64,000 nt of DNA from Corallium rubrum (GCA_964035015.1 OZ035998.1:27001917-27065916); one strand, 5' to 3'. Shown: positions 20,889-28,910, counted from the stretch's first letter. The notes: a model not told the origin generated them from the letters alone. Numbers and translations are program-made.

Positions 20889-21498
20889 CGTTATAACAGG
20901 GGTGATCACATTCCGTTAGGTGTCGCTCCAACCACTCGGTGCAGAACCTGTCCGGGGTACGATCCCAGCCAAGCTCCTTATAAACAATTCCGAACAGATT
21001 GTTATCAAACAAGTCCTTCGTTTTCCCCTCCCTAAGATCCTTCATACCACCCAGTAACCCAATCCCTCTCCTTGAGCACAGTCTGATGATGTAATAATTG
21101 TATCTGGACACATTACGACCTCTTATCAGACCCTTACTTTTCATCACCCGAAGAACCTTGGAAAAGTCGGATAAGACAACGTCAACGGCTGTGTCCCTGA
21201 CGACTCTGGTGAGTCTCTTCCTCATCCAACTATTTCTCGAATGCTCACTTCTACGACCGGCCGCCCGGTATCTCCCGACAACATATCCATACTCCGTATC
21301 ACCACATCCCGGACAGGAATACATCTCAGTTCTCACCTTAACACGAAATCTGAGACAATCCTCACACCACAGTTTTGTACTAAGCCTGGGTGGATCCCAG
21401 GTCGGGGCTTCGATCCCCATCTGCTTACAGACCCATTCAACGCCTGAAGACCCACAATCCTTCAGCCCCTCCGGTAAGTCCGACCAGGAAACAGACAT
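20842..21498 (-). CDS. Zinc-ribbon protein, possible TFIIB-like factor
   Basis: 218 residues. It has a zinc ribbon C45-x2-C48-x13-C62-x2-C65 (WCEDCLRF, SCPGCGDTEYG). About 65 residues later comes a segment resembling the first cyclin-like repeat of TFIIB: KSKGLIRGRNVSRYNYYIIR followed by LCSRRGIG (compare the family pattern GLxRGR...A..ACR..g). The C-terminus is Cys/His-containing (HLTECDHPCYNDGSECY). This resemblance is by eye only; viral late transcription factor families with zinc ribbons are an alternative. It lies directly upstream of polB on the same strand and overlaps its start, so the two may be co-expressed. The upstream motif TTTAGTTATAATG matches the element-wide start motif. Confidence 0.55.
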   Translation of the reverse strand: MSVSWSDLPEGLKDCGSSGVEWVCKQMGIEAPTWDPPRLSTKLWCEDCLRFRVKVRTEMYSCPGCGDTEYGYVVGRYRAAGRRSEHSRNSWMRKRLTRVVRDTAVDVVLSDFSKVLRVMKSKGLIRGRNVSRYNYYIIRLCSRRGIGLLGGMKDLREGKTKDLFDNNLFGIVYKELGWDRTPDRFCTEWLERHLTECDHPCYNDGSECYDPPGRRLRP

Positions 21499-21528
21499 TA
21501 TAACTAAACCCTCAGAACCCCTTAACCC

Positions 21529-21960
21529 CTACAAAACAAACCTAGACATCAAATACCCACCAACCAGACCAACAGACCCAATAAACAGGGTTTGATACTC
21601 TTTCATTTCACTCGATGGTTTGTAATAGTCAGACAGCTCAGGCTTTGGTTGGGACGACCCAACGACCTCAGCCTGCCTTAACCTGTCCTTCAGCAGATCC
21701 AGAGCGTGATTCGTTGTGTTGATGTCAGCGTTGGCGTCAGCGTTGGCGTCAGACAGCTGCTGTCTCAACCTCTGTATCTTATCCTTCCTAGCCACCTCAC
21801 TTTCATACCATTTCTCCTTTGCCCTGGCCAGCTTCTCGAGGGCGTGGTTGTGTCTCTTAATCTCAGCTTCATACCCGGTGTGATTTAACTTTGAAAACAT
21901 GAGTCCAGCGCCAGCGAAGGCCAAGGCGTTAAACAGTCCACCAGCAACCACACTAGCCAT
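21529..21960 (-). CDS. Coiled-coil membrane protein of Polinton (143 aa)
   Basis: N-terminal hydrophobic segment (VVAGGLFNALAFAGAGLMF), a long charged coiled coil (AEIKRHNHALEKLARAKEKW to QRLRQQLSDANADANADI, containing a short ADAN repeat), and a C-terminal membrane-like segment (YQTLFIGSVGLVGGYLMSRF). Two-anchor topology suggests a membrane or capsid-associated structural protein. No family is recognised. The start is preceded by AATTATATATATG. Confidence 0.6.
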   Translation of the reverse strand: MASVVAGGLFNALAFAGAGLMFSKLNHTGYEAEIKRHNHALEKLARAKEKWYESEVARKDKIQRLRQQLSDANADANADINTTNHALDLLKDRLRQAEVVGSSQPKPELSDYYKPSSEMKEYQTLFIGSVGLVGGYLMSRFVL

Positions 21961-21987
21961 ATATATAATTAGAGATAATACACTTCG

Positions 21988-22377
21988 TCACAAAGATCCG
22001 ATAATAGAACGGATGTTACGTCTTTCCCAATACGGAATCCTGATTAGGTAATGACCGTTGTCCTTGGCGTACTCGTCTTTCATCCGATCGTGTTCCTTCT
22101 GTACCCTAAAGCACCTTTCTGCCTCTTCCTGAGTGAACTTACCAGACCAGGTGGAAGGGCTGAAATGTTGTTCACCATCATACTCAATCAGTACGAAAGT
22201 ACCATCGCTAAGGGGAGCCGCGAAGTCATACCTCAAAAGACCACCGCCCAACCCCACTAACCCATCAAAAGTCTTCTCCCTAACCGCCTCAATTCTGTTA
22301 ACGCGTAAAGCATCCCACACATTCCTCTCTCCTCTAGACATAGGGGGCAGCCAACGTGTCTCAGTCTCTACGCTCAT
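21988..22377 (-). CDS. PD-(D/E)XK-type (Vsr-like) nuclease
   Basis: 130 residues from the ATG giving MSVETETRWLPPMS; a GTG three codons upstream is less likely. The core YDFAAPLSDGTFVLIEYDGEQHF has the Asp and the ExD-x-x-x-H pattern of Vsr-like/restriction-endonuclease-fold proteins. It is followed by a helix (ERCFRVQKEHDRMKDEYAKD) and the final strand YLIRIPYW. These features fit small PD-(D/E)XK nucleases of phages and large DNA viruses. It may act in recombination, repair or DNA processing during element replication. It lies in a minus-strand run of small genes. Confidence 0.65.
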   Translation of the reverse strand: MSVETETRWLPPMSRGERNVWDALRVNRIEAVREKTFDGLVGLGGGLLRYDFAAPLSDGTFVLIEYDGEQHFSPSTWSGKFTQEEAERCFRVQKEHDRMKDEYAKDNGHYLIRIPYWERRNIRSIIGSL

Positions 22378-22407
22378 AGTAACCACTGCATATGGAACCC
22401 CCTTAGG

Positions 22408-22644
22408 CTACTTGGGCTTCGAAAAAGGGTCAACCGGTAGGTACCCCTTCGACTGGGCATATTTAATCCCAACTGTACTAATTCCAACGGCCAGAGCCAG
22501 CCTGACGGTACCCTTTACCGACTCAGGAGTACCCAAAGGTTCCCTCAGGACCTTCCTCGAAGCCATGGAGACCGCCACAGCTCCACTTGTGATCAGGAGA
22601 GCGTCGTAGAGCTCGTTCATCAGTTCTTTTCGGTCGGTTGACAT
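22408..22644 (-). CDS. Small membrane protein of Polinton (78 aa)
   Basis: Two hydrophobic stretches (YDALLITSGAVAVSMA and VRLALAVGISTVGIKYA) with a basic linker. The start is preceded by GTTAGTATAATG. No family is recognised. The 115 bases between this gene and the next hold only a possible 22-residue acidic ORF (METGxxx-type start not supported). Confidence 0.5.
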   Translation of the reverse strand: MSTDRKELMNELYDALLITSGAVAVSMASRKVLREPLGTPESVKGTVRLALAVGISTVGIKYAQSKGYLPVDPFSKPK

Positions 22645-22759
22645 TATACTAACGCATATTTCATTCGTCGAAGGTGTCTAAAACCGGAGGGGTCTGGACG
22701 GGGTTCTGTGGTTCGACAGTTCCTTCCATTACCTTCTCCTCATCAATGGTTTTCAGCCT

Positions 22760-23041
22760 CTAAACCTCCCTTCTCTCCTGCCTCATAGTGTAATAAAGTG
22801 AGGCCCCACCGATAACCAACCCTACGGTTCCGATTATGTAACCATAATAAGCTGACCGACCACCAACCCCAGGACCAATCTCAGCCGCCAACCGCTCTCT
22901 GGCTTTCCTCTCCTTGGCTACCTTCGATATTTGAGCCAGTCGTTTACCAGCCTCCACCCGTTTTGGGTCCTTGACTCTCTCCGTCTTGACCGCTGATGTT
23001 ATCTTAGGGACTTCCGGGGTTTTTTCAGACTCGTCAGCCAT
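22760..23041 (-). CDS. Small single-pass membrane protein (93 aa)
   Basis: The charged N-terminus (SEKTPEVPKITSAVKTERVK) is followed by a basic helix (KRLAQISKVAKERKARERLA) and one C-terminal membrane segment (GYIIGTVGLVIGGASLYYTM), ending RQERREV. The upstream motif GTGTATATAGATG fits the element start motif. Function unknown. Confidence 0.55.
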   Translation of the reverse strand: MADESEKTPEVPKITSAVKTERVKDPKRVEAGKRLAQISKVAKERKARERLAAEIGPGVGGRSAYYGYIIGTVGLVIGGASLYYTMRQERREV

Positions 23042-23055
23042 CTATATACACTAAT

Positions 23056-23245
23056 CTATGTTTCATCTGTGAGGTCATCTGTAGGAATCTCTGAGGTCGT
23101 CTCTGGGAAGTCTGTGAGATCATCTATAGGAATCTCTGAGTCTGTCTGTAGGACGTCTGTGAGACCATCTGTAGGAATCTCTGAGGCTGTCTTTAGGGAG
23201 TCTGTTAGGTCATCTGTAGGGGTCTCTGAGACCGTCGGCCAGACA
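23056..23245. repeat. 45-bp minisatellite, 4 units
   Basis: Four imperfect 45-bp units (blocks such as GTCTGTGAGATCATC and GGAATCTCTGAG). Because 45 is a multiple of 3 both strands have repeating open frames, the minus one rich in SEIPTDDLTD, but neither has an ATG. It may be the remnant of an acidic repeat protein. Confidence 0.8.
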
Positions 23246-23253
23246 GCAACAGA

Positions 23254-23376
23254 CTAAGTCACGTAGTACTCTCCCCTACGGTTCCTCCTAACACAATGTC
23301 TCATCACCCCGATAGCTCTTCTAAGAGCGTGGAAGATAATCAGTATGGGTCGTCTAAGTCTCTTTGGAATCTTCAT
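23254..23376 (-). CDS. Short basic peptide gene (40 aa)
   Basis: From the ATG at 23376 the product is MKIPKRLRRPILIIFHALRR followed by AIGVMRHCVRRNRRGEYYVT: strongly basic with a short hydrophobic core. This resembles in character the small core or lytic peptides of adenovirus-related elements (pX-like), but homology cannot be claimed. Longer upstream in-frame extension has no TATA-like motif and overlaps the kinase gene, so the short form is preferred. TTTTATATG precedes the start. It is divergent from the kinase with a 45-bp spacer. Confidence 0.45.
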   Translation of the reverse strand: MKIPKRLRRPILIIFHALRRAIGVMRHCVRRNRRGEYYVT

Positions 23377-23421
23377 ATAAAATACAGGAGGTTTAGGGCC
23401 GTACCGTACACCTAAGGTATA

Positions 23422-24165
23422 ATGACTGAAACAAAGCTCGGTGCTCGACTGATCGCCCTCGACGGAAACATCGGTGTGGGGAAGACAACGTTCGCTATAC
23501 CATTCGCTAGAAGGAACCACTATCATCTCATCAAAGAGCCGGTTGAGAGCAACCCGTACCTAGAAAGGTTTTACGCCGACCCTGGGAGGTGGGCGTGTGA
23601 GATGGAGACTTGGTTTCTCGGTGAGAGAATTGACGTCTACCTAGAGGCTCTGGAGTTAATCAACGAAGGGAGGAATGTGATTATAGAGCGAACACATCAC
23701 AGCTGTATGGTTTTCACTAAGAACTGTTGGCATAATGGGTGGATAACCGACAAACAGTTTTCTGATTATTCTAAGATCTTCCACTCACTAAACAATCTCC
23801 TCCCAACCCCTGACGCTCTACTACTGCTACAGGCCTCGGTTGACACCTGTTACGACCGAATGCTCAGGAGAGGTCGGGAATGTGAAGCCGGTGTGACTAA
23901 GGATTACCTAGAGCGGATACGGTGGTATATGGGAGAGACGGTTATAATGGTTTGGAACAAGGGGACTAAGGTGATTACCCTCGATTGGGAAGACTTTGGT
24001 CCGGATGAGTCGGAGGTAGTCGATGCCCTCAGTGGGATCCCTAGCAGGTTTCATGGTTGGATGGCTCGTGTGGATGACCGAGACGTCTACATACCAGAGA
24101 TCGTCAGAACCGTTAGCCAGGCCCGACAGGCTCAGCTGAGTCATAAGTCCTATGGTACCGTGTGA
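23422..24165 (+). CDS. Deoxynucleoside kinase (dNK/dCK-TK2 family)
   Basis: 247 residues. P-loop GNIGVGKTT (about 15-23) after LIALD, EPV (about 39), the ExR-type block IIERTHHSCMVFTKNCW (about 88), and the LID region RMLRRGRECEAGVTKDYLER. Order and length fit the animal and viral deoxynucleoside kinase family that phosphorylates deoxynucleosides for dNTP salvage. The middle W (WACEMETWFLGERI) also fits. All catalytic motifs look intact and the frame is open. Its role may be to raise dNTP supply for the element polymerase. It is the only early gene on the plus strand in this block and its end overlaps the convergent neighbour by 53 bases. Such a gene is not part of the usual Polinton core. 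Confidence 0.9.
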   Translation: MTETKLGARLIALDGNIGVGKTTFAIPFARRNHYHLIKEPVESNPYLERFYADPGRWACEMETWFLGERIDVYLEALELINEGRNVIIERTHHSCMVFTKNCWHNGWITDKQFSDYSKIFHSLNNLLPTPDALLLLQASVDTCYDRMLRRGRECEAGVTKDYLERIRWYMGETVIMVWNKGTKVITLDWEDFGPDESEVVDALSGIPSRFHGWMARVDDRDVYIPEIVRTVSQARQAQLSHKSYGTV

Positions 24166-24625
24166 TCATACTGTCGGAATGTGGACAGACCTCAGTCACA
24201 ATGTCGTCGAGTACACGGACGTCGGATAGGAAGACCGTTTCGTCGTAGGAAGCCCCACGTAGGAAGCTTCTGATTTGTGTCAGGACCTTGTGGTAGCTAA
24301 CGTGAGCGAATTCACAGTTCTCCAGTCTGCCAGGCATTCCCGACTTGGTCATGTACCCTTGGATCAGGACGCCAGGACCGGCTATGGTTCCGAGGATCAG
24401 TGGGTTAGCTGTAACACCACCGGCTATTCCCCCGACCACAGTCAACCCAATAGAGACCGTCTCGAGGATCATCTTCAGTCTTTTCAGTCGGGTGTGTTTC
24501 CACTTGTAACAGGTCGCTAGCCTATGGTAATACGAATAGAGTCGGGTTAGTTTGTCCACTTCAGCCGATTGGAGGTTTTTACCAATGTGGTTGAAGCTGA
24601 CGACGCTTTTCCTCTTTTTCCCCAT
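24113..24625 (-). CDS. Two-TM protein, SLATT-like
   Basis: 170 residues: basic N-terminus (MGKKRKSV), helix YYHRLATCYKWKHTRLKRLK, then two hydrophobic segments (ILETVSIGLTVVGGIAGGVT and NPLILGTIAGPGVLIQGY), followed by a helical soluble part (CEFAHVSYHKVLTQIRSFLR). The layout resembles SLATT-type 2TM proteins, and similar proteins recur in animal Polinton/adintovirus-like elements (recollection, not search). It probably sits in a membrane or virion. It overlaps the kinase 3' end by 53 bases. Confidence 0.55.
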   Translation of the reverse strand: MGKKRKSVVSFNHIGKNLQSAEVDKLTRLYSYYHRLATCYKWKHTRLKRLKMILETVSIGLTVVGGIAGGVTANPLILGTIAGPGVLIQGYMTKSGMPGRLENCEFAHVSYHKVLTQIRSFLRGASYDETVFLSDVRVLDDIVTEVCPHSDSMITRYHRTYDSAEPVGPG

Positions 24626-24630
24626 TCTAA

Positions 24631-25416
24631 TTACAGGTCATATTCAACCATGGTCCTGTTAGAAATCCTCTCAATCTCATGATCCCCCAGACGACCCTCT
24701 ACGATCTTCATACCGTAAAAGTTAATGTCTGAATAATACTTTTCAAATTTGTTTAGCCCGAAGACATTCATATAAGACGTCCCTCTCTGATCGATGTTAC
24801 TGATAAAGAATGAGTCCTTCAGCATTTCACCATTTATGCTGACGTGTGACACTCTAAGTCCGGATAGCCAGTGGGTAGATATCAGAACCCTTTTCCCAAT
24901 GAACTTCGCTGGGATCGTACACTCATGAGTCCTACGTGGTGATGCCCCATCTATGAACAGTTTGTCATTTACCCCAGCTTTAAACCCAATGCTTTTGCCG
25001 AGATGGTTGTCATTATTCGAAACAATCATTTCCCAGGCACCCGACGCCGATCTCACACTGTTCCTCTTTACCACAACGAAAACGGAGACGTCGGTGAACG
25101 TGAGTCTGGGCATGATAACATGGAAGGCTGTTCTTATCGTCGTCTCAGGGTGAAGGAAGTGGTGGTCGCCAGCAGTGTTTAGCTGTGGGTTGACACTAGG
25201 GGGTCTCCAAAACATGGTTGAGTTGATTCTGGTCTCACCGTCCCTGTCTTCTATGTAATCAACAAATGGGGGGAGTTTGGAAACCACGTTCTTACTGGAT
25301 CTGGTTACGTTCAGATCGAAGATAACTCTGCTGTCACGGGTCTTTATGTGAGCTTTCAGTCTGTCGTTGAGTTGTTTATTAGTGATTGGTCTGCTGTAAC
25401 CATAAAACAGACTCAT
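24631..25416 (-). CDS. LamG/ConA-like jelly-roll protein A (261 aa)
   Basis: Paralogue of the next gene, roughly 65-70% identical by eye. The core (DVSVFVVVKRNSVRSASGAW, IGFKAGVNDKLFID, ISTHWLSGLRVSHVSINGEM, YYSDINFYGMKIVEGRLGD, HEIERISNRTMVEY) fits a LamG-like concanavalin fold, with the usual closing pattern of a small loop then a helix. No signal peptide or membrane segment. In Polinton-like viruses such modules could serve as receptor- or glycan-binding spikes; this is inference. The start is preceded by CCTATAGTATATG, identical in the paralogue. Confidence 0.65.
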   Translation of the reverse strand: MSLFYGYSRPITNKQLNDRLKAHIKTRDSRVIFDLNVTRSSKNVVSKLPPFVDYIEDRDGETRINSTMFWRPPSVNPQLNTAGDHHFLHPETTIRTAFHVIMPRLTFTDVSVFVVVKRNSVRSASGAWEMIVSNNDNHLGKSIGFKAGVNDKLFIDGASPRRTHECTIPAKFIGKRVLISTHWLSGLRVSHVSINGEMLKDSFFISNIDQRGTSYMNVFGLNKFEKYYSDINFYGMKIVEGRLGDHEIERISNRTMVEYDL

Positions 25417-25444
25417 ATACTATAGGACAGATACCCAGACGTGG

Positions 25445-26230
25445 CTACAGACCGTACTCAGCCATAACCCCCTTACAGATCCTCCCAATCTCGGGTTCCC
25501 CTAGACGACCCTCTACAACCCTCATACCGTAGAAGTTGATGTCTGAATAAAAACTTTTTAAGCTGTTCACCCCGAGGACACTCAGGTAGGGTGTTCCCAG
25601 CTGTCCGATGTCACACATAGTGTATGAGTCCCTTAATATCTCACCGTTTATCCTGACGTGTGACACCCTGAGTCCTGATAGCCAGTGGGCAGATATCAAA
25701 ATCCTCTTCCCGACGAACTTCGCTGGAATTGTACACTCATGAAACCTAGTCGGTGTCATCCCACCGAAAACCAGTCTATTACTCACCCCAGCTTTAAACC
25801 CAAGGCTTCTACCATCGTTAACATTGGCATTGGAAACAATTGTTTCCCAGGCACCCGACGCCGATCTCACACTATTCCTCTTTACCACGACAAAGACTGA
25901 AACATCGGTGCCCATGAATCTGGGCACGTTAGCCTGGAAGGCTGTTCTTATTGAGGACTCAGGGTAAAGGAAATGGTGGTCACCGGTGGTGTTAAGCTGT
26001 GGGTTGACACTTGGGGGTCTCCAAAACATGGCCGAGTCGGTCTCACCGTCCCTGTCTTCTATGTAGTCAACAAAATGGAGTCTGGAGACTGCGTTCTTAC
26101 TGGATCTGGTTACGTTCAGGTCAAAGATGACCCTGTAGTCGGGCTCCGTGTTAAGGACTTCTCTCAACCTGTCGCTGATATGTTTATTAGTCACTGTGTC
26201 CAGTCTGTTGTAACCATAAAACAGACTCAT
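25445..26230 (-). CDS. LamG/ConA-like jelly-roll protein B (261 aa)
   Basis: Tandem duplicate of the upstream-coordinate neighbour with the same length, same start MSLFYGY and the same TATAGTATATG motif. It differs in the middle loops (SNRLVFGGMTPTRFHECT against NDKLFIDGASPRRTHECT), as expected for a diversifying binding protein. Only a few bases separate it from the next minus-strand gene, suggesting one expression unit with individual start motifs. Confidence 0.65.
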   Translation of the reverse strand: MSLFYGYNRLDTVTNKHISDRLREVLNTEPDYRVIFDLNVTRSSKNAVSRLHFVDYIEDRDGETDSAMFWRPPSVNPQLNTTGDHHFLYPESSIRTAFQANVPRFMGTDVSVFVVVKRNSVRSASGAWETIVSNANVNDGRSLGFKAGVSNRLVFGGMTPTRFHECTIPAKFVGKRILISAHWLSGLRVSHVRINGEILRDSYTMCDIGQLGTPYLSVLGVNSLKSFYSDINFYGMRVVEGRLGEPEIGRICKGVMAEYGL

Positions 26231-26233
26231 ATA

Positions 26234-27790
26234 CTATAGGGCGTATTTACTGAACAAATACCCAGACACAGCTGTGAGGACTAGTAGGATTCCCAACTCA
26301 TTGTCTGGCTTTGGTTGTCTGTCAGGTGTATGGACGGTTGGTTTGTCAGGTGTATGGACGGTTGGTTTGTCAGGTGTATGGACGGTTGGTTTGTCAGGTG
26401 TGTGAACGGTTGGTTTGTCAGGTGTGTGGACGGTTGGTTTGTCAGGTGTATGGACGGTTGGTCTGTCGTCTAGTGTTTCCAAGTGTAAACCGTTTTCTTG
26501 GTGTAGCTTCTTTGGTTGTTTGTGAACACCTTGGTAGTTGACCTTAGAGTTAATACCAAACTTCATGCCCTCCGACGCACGTCTGAGAACGTTGTTATAT
26601 CCTGGAATTTTCTCCTTCAGTATCGTCAGTGACCCCGGCACTAACCACGTGTCAGGGCTTATGGCCAGGTTCTGGGTGACGTTAGTATCTGATATTGCCC
26701 TGTTCATATTCAAAATCCAAGTGCTGATAGAATAGTTAACGACAGCATCTTGTACTAAGGTTCTGAATTCTTGCTGTGTCTCAAGACTGCCAGCACCTTT
26801 GTTAACAACGCTGGTCCTTGTTCTAGCCTGTGAACCAAGAACGGCGTAAACATAAGCCTCGATGGACTCATTCAAATACTGTGTACCTACCCTGGTGAAA
26901 CCATTTGTCTGTAAAGGGATGAACCTTCTGTAGTGTGTCTTATAATCACTATTGAGATGCCACACCCACTTACCAACAAGATGATGTTCATAACCAGGGT
27001 CACGTACAAGCTTACGCTTCCGGAGTCTAGGTATGTTCGCCATGTTGTCAATCACATCGCTGTGTTCCGCGCCGAACTCTCTCATTAAACTGCTTTTCGT
27101 TTCCGTCTTAAGACGTCTCAGTATACGTCGTGTGGTGAAGTAGAGGTGGAAACGCATGACTGAGGTAATCACTGGGTAGACGTCTTTTGAGAACTTCAGA
27201 TGCCCTGCCCCAACGCCACAGCAATACGAACTGAGGTAGACAGCAGTAATAAGTTGGTAATAGGGATCATTGTTATTCCACCATGCCGCGATGTCCGTCT
27301 GGTTACCTGGATTTAGGGTTGGTAATTTTGCCATAAAGTAATCCTCACCGTTAACATAAACCCTAAAATTGTTGAGGTCGTAGTCTATGGCGTTGTCTGA
27401 CAGATATGTGTGTTTCGAGGACTCTTGGTGTCGCTTACCCTGAACTTTCTGTAACGTACCACCGCTAAGCCATATCATAGGAAATCCACCCTCAACTAGA
27501 CTTTGCTTCCCTTTATAGTTATGTAGCCAAATCCACATAGACTTGTCATTCCTAAAAGTGCTGCTATCTACGTTCGTTGATACGATGTCACTATTCTTAA
27601 ACCATACGTCACTTCTTTCGATCTCACCGTCTTTCCTAAGAGTTGTTGTAAAGGTGAATTTGGATAATGTGGCATGGGGGTATCTCTCGAGTAAATTGAT
27701 CTTAGCCGATGTATTCCCCTTTCTGATATTTTCCATTGCCTTCCCATAGTTTTCCCCATAATACTTGTGGTAGAGTTTGTCGGTATCCAT
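26234..27790 (-). CDS. Putative virion protein with PTVHTPDK repeats and C-terminal anchor (518 aa)
   Basis: Residues 1-430 form a globular region of unknown family (YHKYYGENYGKAMENIRKGN, MWIWLHNYKGKQSL, YYQLITAVYLSSYCCGVGAG, ISTWILNMNRAISD). Residues about 443-490 are six repeats of PTVHTPDK with 24-bp DNA units, and the C-terminus is a hydrophobic anchor (LGILLVLTAVSGYLFSKYAL). The repeat stalk plus anchor suggests a surface or membrane-tethered structural protein. It is divergent from the integrase with only about 19 bases between start codons. TATGATATATG precedes the start. Function not identified. Confidence 0.6.
   Translation of the reverse strand: MDTDKLYHKYYGENYGKAMENIRKGNTSAKINLLERYPHATLSKFTFTTTLRKDGEIERSDVWFKNSDIVSTNVDSSTFRNDKSMWIWLHNYKGKQSLVEGGFPMIWLSGGTLQKVQGKRHQESSKHTYLSDNAIDYDLNNFRVYVNGEDYFMAKLPTLNPGNQTDIAAWWNNNDPYYQLITAVYLSSYCCGVGAGHLKFSKDVYPVITSVMRFHLYFTTRRILRRLKTETKSSLMREFGAEHSDVIDNMANIPRLRKRKLVRDPGYEHHLVGKWVWHLNSDYKTHYRRFIPLQTNGFTRVGTQYLNESIEAYVYAVLGSQARTRTSVVNKGAGSLETQQEFRTLVQDAVVNYSISTWILNMNRAISDTNVTQNLAISPDTWLVPGSLTILKEKIPGYNNVLRRASEGMKFGINSKVNYQGVHKQPKKLHQENGLHLETLDDRPTVHTPDKPTVHTPDKPTVHTPDKPTVHTPDKPTVHTPDKPTVHTPDRQPKPDNELGILLVLTAVSGYLFSKYAL
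26320..26465. repeat. 24-bp tandem repeat inside the 518-aa gene
   Basis: Six copies of a 24-bp unit (GTGTATGGACGGTTGGTTTG plus TCAG) encoding PTVHTPDK on the minus strand. Confidence 0.9.
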
Positions 27791-27809
27791 ATATCATAGG
27801 TTAGGTTAT

Positions 27810-28910
27810 ATGGACGCTGGGGTTGGGTTGGAACAGGAACTGAGAGATATATGGTATAATCCAAAAACAGGATATCAGTCGGCTGAACGATTGTACCAGA
27901 AGGCAGTGGGAGAAGGTCTTGATGTGAGTAGGAAGGCAGTAAGGGACTGGCTGAAAACACAGGACACGTACACGAGGTATAGACCGGTTGTGAGGAGGCA
28001 TAAGTTCAGACAGACGTTCGTCAGCCACCTCGGTGAACAGATACAGATGGACTTGGTTGATATGGGGAAGTATAGGAACCAGAATAAGGGGTATTACTGG
28101 ATTTTGACGGCTGTTGAGATTCTGAGTCGGTATGCTTTCGCCGTTCCTGTTTACAGAAAGGACACGAAAAACATGACCGGGGCTGTGAGCTAAGCTGTTG
28201 GAACAGTTCAAGAGACCGATTTGGTGACTACCCCTGACCTGGCTCAGTTCGACGACGGAAAGGAGTTTTATAACGTTGGTGTGAAAGGTCTGCTGAAGGA
28301 ACGTGGTGTTGAGTACTTCAGTACGTTTTCGGACAAGAAAGCAGCGATCGTCGAACGGTTTAACAGAACACTTAAGACTACTATGTGGAAGTATTTCTAC
28401 ACCAAGGGGACTTATAGGTGGATTGATGTCCTGGACGACCTCGTTGAGGGTTATAACAACACAAAACACAGTGTCGTTATGCTGAAGCCCAAGGACGTGG
28501 GTAAGTCAAACGAGAATCAGGTCTGGAATACGTTGTTCGGTCATCACTTTGGTGATCATCCCTTACCCAGGTTCCGGGTCGGAGACACTGTAAGGGTGTC
28601 AAAGTACAAGAGCATATTCACAAAGGGTTATGAGGCTAACTTCACTGAGGAAATCTTTAGGATTACGAAGGTCATCCGTGGTGATCCAAACGTTTACGAG
28701 ATAGAGGACGCTGAGGGTGAGCCGATTATCGGAAAGTTCTATGAGGAAGAGCTGTCGCCGGTGGATAAGAAGGATGACGTTTATAGGGTGGAGAAGGTGT
28801 TGAGGAGGAAGAGAGTTGGTGGAAGGAAGATGGTGTTGGTCAAGTGGTTGGGTTATGGTGATAAGCACAACTCATGGATACCCGAGAGTGACGTACAAAA
28901 CCTGGGTTAA
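27810..28910 (+). pseudogene. int: Polinton integrase with chromodomain, broken in the catalytic core
   Basis: Start at the ATG giving MDAGVGLEQELRDIWYNP, just after GGTTAGGTTAT. The N-terminal zinc-like/helical part (GYQSAERLYQKAVGE) leads to the catalytic core with first Asp in IQMDLVDMGKY, second Asp in AQFDDGKEFYN and Glu in AAIVERFNRTLK. A TAA at 28191-28193, followed by about 50 bases in which the expected protein is split over other frames, interrupts the core. After 28240 the original frame continues to the end. C-terminal half: SH3-like domain (PLPRFRVGDTVRVSKYK) and chromodomain (VYRVEKVLRRKRVGGRKMVL then VKWLGYGDKHNSWIPES). Its stop overlaps the next start (TTAATG). The break may be real decay or a local sequencing error. 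Confidence 0.9.
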
